DNA of 64,000 nucleotides from assembly GCA_027625915.1 (NCBI GenBank), contig JANTQA010000076.1, forward strand, positions 2,853,501 to 2,917,500, given 5' to 3'. A model generated the notes under the pieces. The model made no database searches, was not told the DNA's origin, and was given only the letters and a program-made list of their open reading frames with translations. Made by a program: the position numbers and the translations under genes. This document shows positions 60,451-64,000 of the stretch, in pieces; position 1 is the stretch's first letter, and the number at the start of each line of letters is the position of its first letter. The DNA comes from Anaeramoeba flamelloides. Taxonomy: Eukaryota > Metamonada > Anaeramoebidae.

Positions 60451-61800
60451 ACTAGTCAAAAACAAGATCTTTTATTTTTTTTTTTGAGGGACTAGAAATT
60501 TTCTTATGGACAGGTATTTTACTAGGTTTTTCTTATAAAATAGAAAAAAAATGTTTTAAATCTGATTTTGATTTAATCTATCAAATAGAAATTGAAAATA
60601 TTATTAAAAATTCAAAATATATTTCACTATTTTTTTATTTTTTCAAACTTACTTTGGGAAATTTATTTTATTGATTTTATTTTACAGAATTTATTTTATG
60701 TATATTTTGGAAAAAAATGTTGGATTTCAAAATAATCAGAGACGGGAGGATTCAATTATTAGAATTTGGTAAATTTTTTTATAATAGATAAATAATTTCT
60801 TGTTTTAAAAAAGAATCAAACTTAGAAAGGTAGAATTATATATTTATTAGAAGAATGAAGCATAAAATTACACTTGTTCAAAATGATATTTTATCAATCA
60901 AAAACAAGAATAAAAATATTTATTTGCCAAATTCTATACAAACCCCCATTAAATTTCAATATTTTTTTTTGGATTAACTAGATAGTTTTATTTTGAGTTA
61001 TCTAACAATTAAATGGGTATTTTATAGATAACCCACTTTAATGAACTTTATTCCAGTTTGGTTCTCAATTCATAAAAAATTTGTTTGGTTATAAAAAATA
61101 TTTATTTTCTAATTATGGAAATTATATTTAAATTGTCCTAATATTAATAATTAATAATTATTTCAGGTTTTTTTTCATACCAGGTATTTTTTTCAATAAA
61201 TTTTACAATATTATATTTTTTTAGCACTTTTCATTTTTTGGAAAAACTGGTTGGTTTTTCTTTTGTTATGTACAAAATTATTATCTATAAAACAGTAATA
61301 TTGGGTAACTCGAATGTGGTTTAATTTTGTTTTTGGATAAAATCATAAAATGGGGTTTTTTTTTTTTATTTTTTTTATTGATGAGGAAGTGTAAAATACG
61401 CTCTAAGTATCATTTTACTTAAATTCCCTTTTCAGGAATTTAAGAGTAAAATCATAGATTCTACGATTATTAATTAATGAAAATAATTTTCAGCTGTCTT
61501 GACTAAAAATTATTTCATTAAAATTTAATTCTTTTTTTTTTATTTTGAAGGGATGAAATTAATTTAATAGAAAGGGCCCATAGCTTTTTTTATTTTAATT
61601 AGAGAAATTAATGGAAAATTTCTTAGATTTTATTTTTATTTCTCAAATTAAAAAAACACACCTTTATCCTTTTCAGAATTTCAAAAGATTGAGTAAAATC
61701 AAAGGGTTTTCTATAAACTTTTAAATTCTGGAGAAGATAGTCGGTTTACTGCACACGACAGTATATCTGTAATTTCCAAATTTTTGTTTCAAAATTTTAC
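60451..61800. other. AT-rich intergenic stretch
   Basis: No gene is seen. A weak copy of the arm of the 25858 element lies at 61080-61200 (CATACCAGGTATTTTTTTCA). Confidence 0.4.
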
Positions 61801-62001
61801 TACAGTCAGTTTCACTTTTAAGGCACAAACTTTCAACGAAATTTAAGGCACAAAAAAATCTCAAATTAAAGCACAATTTTTTGGAATTTTAATTTTCACA
61901 AATTATTTTACTAGAATTTGAATTTTGTGCCTTAATTTGAGATTTTTTTTGTGCCTTAAATTTCGTAGAAAGTTTGTGTCTTAAAAGTGAAAAAGACTGT
62001 A
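61801..62001. mobile_element. fresh palindromic TA element, copy B
   Basis: From TACAGTCAGTTTCACTTTTA to GTGAAAAAGACTGTA. The same arms and centre as copy A; one terminal arm has a few substitutions. Confidence 0.9.
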
Positions 62002-62560
62002 AAGAATCATAATTTTGTTTATCATTAACCAATGATAAGATGAATAATGAATCGTTGTTACAAATAATATCAAAGATATTATTCTTATTTTTTTTGTTAA
62101 TTTAAATTAGTTTTTTAATCCAAATCGTTCGATTTATTTCATACAATGTGCAATCGTTCGGTTTATTTTAATTTAAGAACGAAACAGAAAATTTATAAAT
62201 TTTTCTGTTTATTTCTTAAATTAAAAAAATATAAACACTATCCCATAAAAAATGATCGATATCTTCAATGATTTCTTGGTTTAATTTTTTTTACATAAAT
62301 TGCATGATTTTGTTTTTATTTTATTCTTATCATAAACATAACAATATCTATTTCGATAATTTGTTAAATTTCTTAGTTTTCAGATGGAAGTATAACCGTT
62401 CCCTATAATTTAATTCTTTTAATTTATTTAAAAATATCAATCAATATTTTGTATAGGAAAGACACATCTATAAAAATTGATCAATAAAAATTGATATTTT
62501 TTTTATTATTTTTGATTTTGGGTGTGTAAAAAATTTCGGAATGGGGTTTGTCAAAGATAC
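62002..62560. other. AT-rich stretch between elements
   Basis: No gene is seen. The phrase ATCGTTCG.TTTATTT occurs twice near 62125 and 62150. Confidence 0.4.
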
Positions 62561-62759
62561 TACAGTCAGTTTCACTTTTAAGGCACAAATTTCAACGAAA
62601 TTTAAGGCACAAAAAAATCTCAAATTAAGGCACAAAATTCAAATTCTAGTAAAAATAAATTGGAAAAAAAAAAATTCCAAATTTTGTGCCTTAATTTGAG
62701 ATTTTTTTGTGCCTTAAATTTCGTTGAAAGTTTGTGCCTTAAAAGTGAAACTGGCTGTA
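62561..62759. mobile_element. fresh palindromic TA element, copy C
   Basis: From TACAGTCAGTTTCAC to GTGAAACTGGCTGTA, with the same internal order and one change near the right end. Confidence 0.9.
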
Positions 62760-63168
62760 TGTAATTTCCATTCTAAAATCCACTTATTTGATATTTTGTT
62801 TTTTTGTTGTTTTGAAAAAAATAAAATCTGGAGTAGAAATGGTAAATGGGAATAGCTGCCAATATATAATACAAATGAGAAAACCTCGAACGGATAACTG
62901 AATAAGATGAAACAAATTTTATTCAAAAATTTTCACGAGAGAAGAAATTAGTTTTCGATTGGTATAATAAAATGAAGAATCAATTATTTATACCATCTTA
63001 TTCAATAAGAAGGGGTCAGAGTAAATATGATAATTTCCGAATATGTATATATTAATAATAAATTATGACACTTATCAAGATAAGACCTAAAAAAAAATAA
63101 TAAAGATGGCCTAAAAAATTAATATTTGTTATTTTTTGTTTCCATTTTTTTAAATTAAAATACGTTAT
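62760..63168. other. AT-rich stretch between elements
   Basis: No gene is supported. The minus-strand open frame 62714-62926 overlaps the end of copy C and is not credible. Confidence 0.4.
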
Positions 63169-63371
63169 TACAGTCAGTTTCACATTTAAGGCACAAACTT
63201 TCAATGAAATTTAAGGCACAAAAAAAATCTCAAATTAAGGCACAAAATTTGGAATTTTTTTTTTTACAATTTATTTTTACTAGAATCTGAATTTTGTGCT
63301 TTAATTTGAGATTTTTTTTTGTGCCTTAAATTTCGTTGAAAGTTTGTGTCTTAAATGTGAAACTGACTGTA
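63169..63371. mobile_element. fresh palindromic TA element, copy D
   Basis: From TACAGTCAGTTTCACATT to ATGTGAAACTGACTGTA. The change TTTT to ATTT near the left end has its mirror change at the right end, so the palindrome is kept. Confidence 0.9.
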
Positions 63372-64000
63372 TTATTTTTTTTAAATATTCAATCTCAATA
63401 AAATCATCTATTTTTAAATCCCAGTTTGTTATTTCGTTTTCTGTGATTTATGTCCCTTAAATTATATTTGACAAAAATATTATTAAAAATACTACCAATC
63501 CTGAATTTATGAACAAAAAGTGATCATTTTAGAATTTTTGCTGGGTAATCCATTTTATATAATATGATTACATAAAAATCTAATCTGGAAATGATTTTTT
63601 AGTTTAATTCTGCTTTGAGATATTAACTTGAAAAATTTATAACGACTAATTTTAAAAACATTATATTCATCTAATAAAACCAAAATACAAAAAATACAAA
63701 ATAAAAAAAAAAAAAAAGTAAGAGAAAGAGAGAGAAATGTAAATATTTCACATCCTAAGGTTATCAGGATTCAATTGGGCCGGGCAAACCCATAGATTAG
63801 CCCCTGTTCTTTTAAAATATGGGTAACTAAACTGAAAGTGCACTATGCTTTCCAGAATTCAAATGGATTGGACAAAATTAAATACATTTTCTTATCTTTT
63901 CAAACGTAAAAACCCGACAGAAAGTTCCCGAGGGTTCGAGGGTTCAAAAGAAGTTGACATAATCATATACTTTAATTTATTCTTTCATATTCTTAAAAAT
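63372..64000. other. AT-rich right end of the window
   Basis: No gene is seen. A purine tract (GAGAAAGAGAGAGAAA) lies at about 63721-63737. The sequence near 63740-63960 is somewhat richer in G and C than the rest but has no open frame or RNA gene I can support. Confidence 0.4.

Overview
This window is very AT-rich eukaryotic DNA with intron-containing protein genes, long A/T homopolymers, and proteins carrying long K/E/N/D-rich inserts. Stops are TAA where the ends are clear, and introns are GT..AG. The composition, the B-box/SPRY protein and the asparagine/lysine-rich inserts suggest a free-living amoeboid protist, and an anaeramoeba-like (Anaeramoebae) genome is my best guess. That placement is inference from style and not from a marker gene.

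Seven host genes can be supported. From left to right they are: a single-bromodomain plus NET (BET-type) protein (minus, 3277-5433); VPS41 of HOPS (plus, 8920-14545, one 2.7 kb intron); ribosomal protein uL15/RPL27A (plus, 18474-19386, three exons, the first holding only the ATG); a Ras-family GTPase (minus, 26788-27744, three exons); VPS35L of the Retriever/Commander complex (minus, 30364-39530, three exons and two introns of 2.5 and 3.7 kb); a double B-box, coiled-coil, SPRY-like protein (plus, 45215-46585); and an XK-related membrane protein with an extra cysteine-rich ectodomain (plus, 53151-56312). VPS41 and VPS35L each carry one apparent single-base frame slip. Splicing was read by eye from reading-frame continuity and from family resemblance.

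The rest, well over half of the window, is non-coding and full of mobile-element debris. There are three 5'-truncated non-LTR (LINE) copies, one with a clear 15-bp target-site duplication and nested inside an older repeat. Seven copies of a ~200-bp almost perfectly palindromic TA-flanked element are present, four of them fresh and clustered at 59.4-63.4 kb. A 1.27 kb element at the left has terminal inverted repeats and subterminal ATCGCGAT-like motif arrays. Two ~420-bp fold-back elements, several other inverted-repeat elements and at least six families of diverged dispersed repeats complete the set. Some of these lie inside the giant introns of VPS41 and VPS35L.

There is no operon-like organisation. 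VPS41 (late endosome/lysosome tethering) and VPS35L (endosomal recycling) both serve endosomal traffic, and the Ras protein, the B-box protein and the XK-related protein are probably unconnected. The most interesting items are the cysteine-rich ectodomain fused to an XK-type core, the LINE 3' hairpin whose shape is kept while its sequence changes, the palindromic element with a threefold iterated motif, and the ATCGCGAT element.
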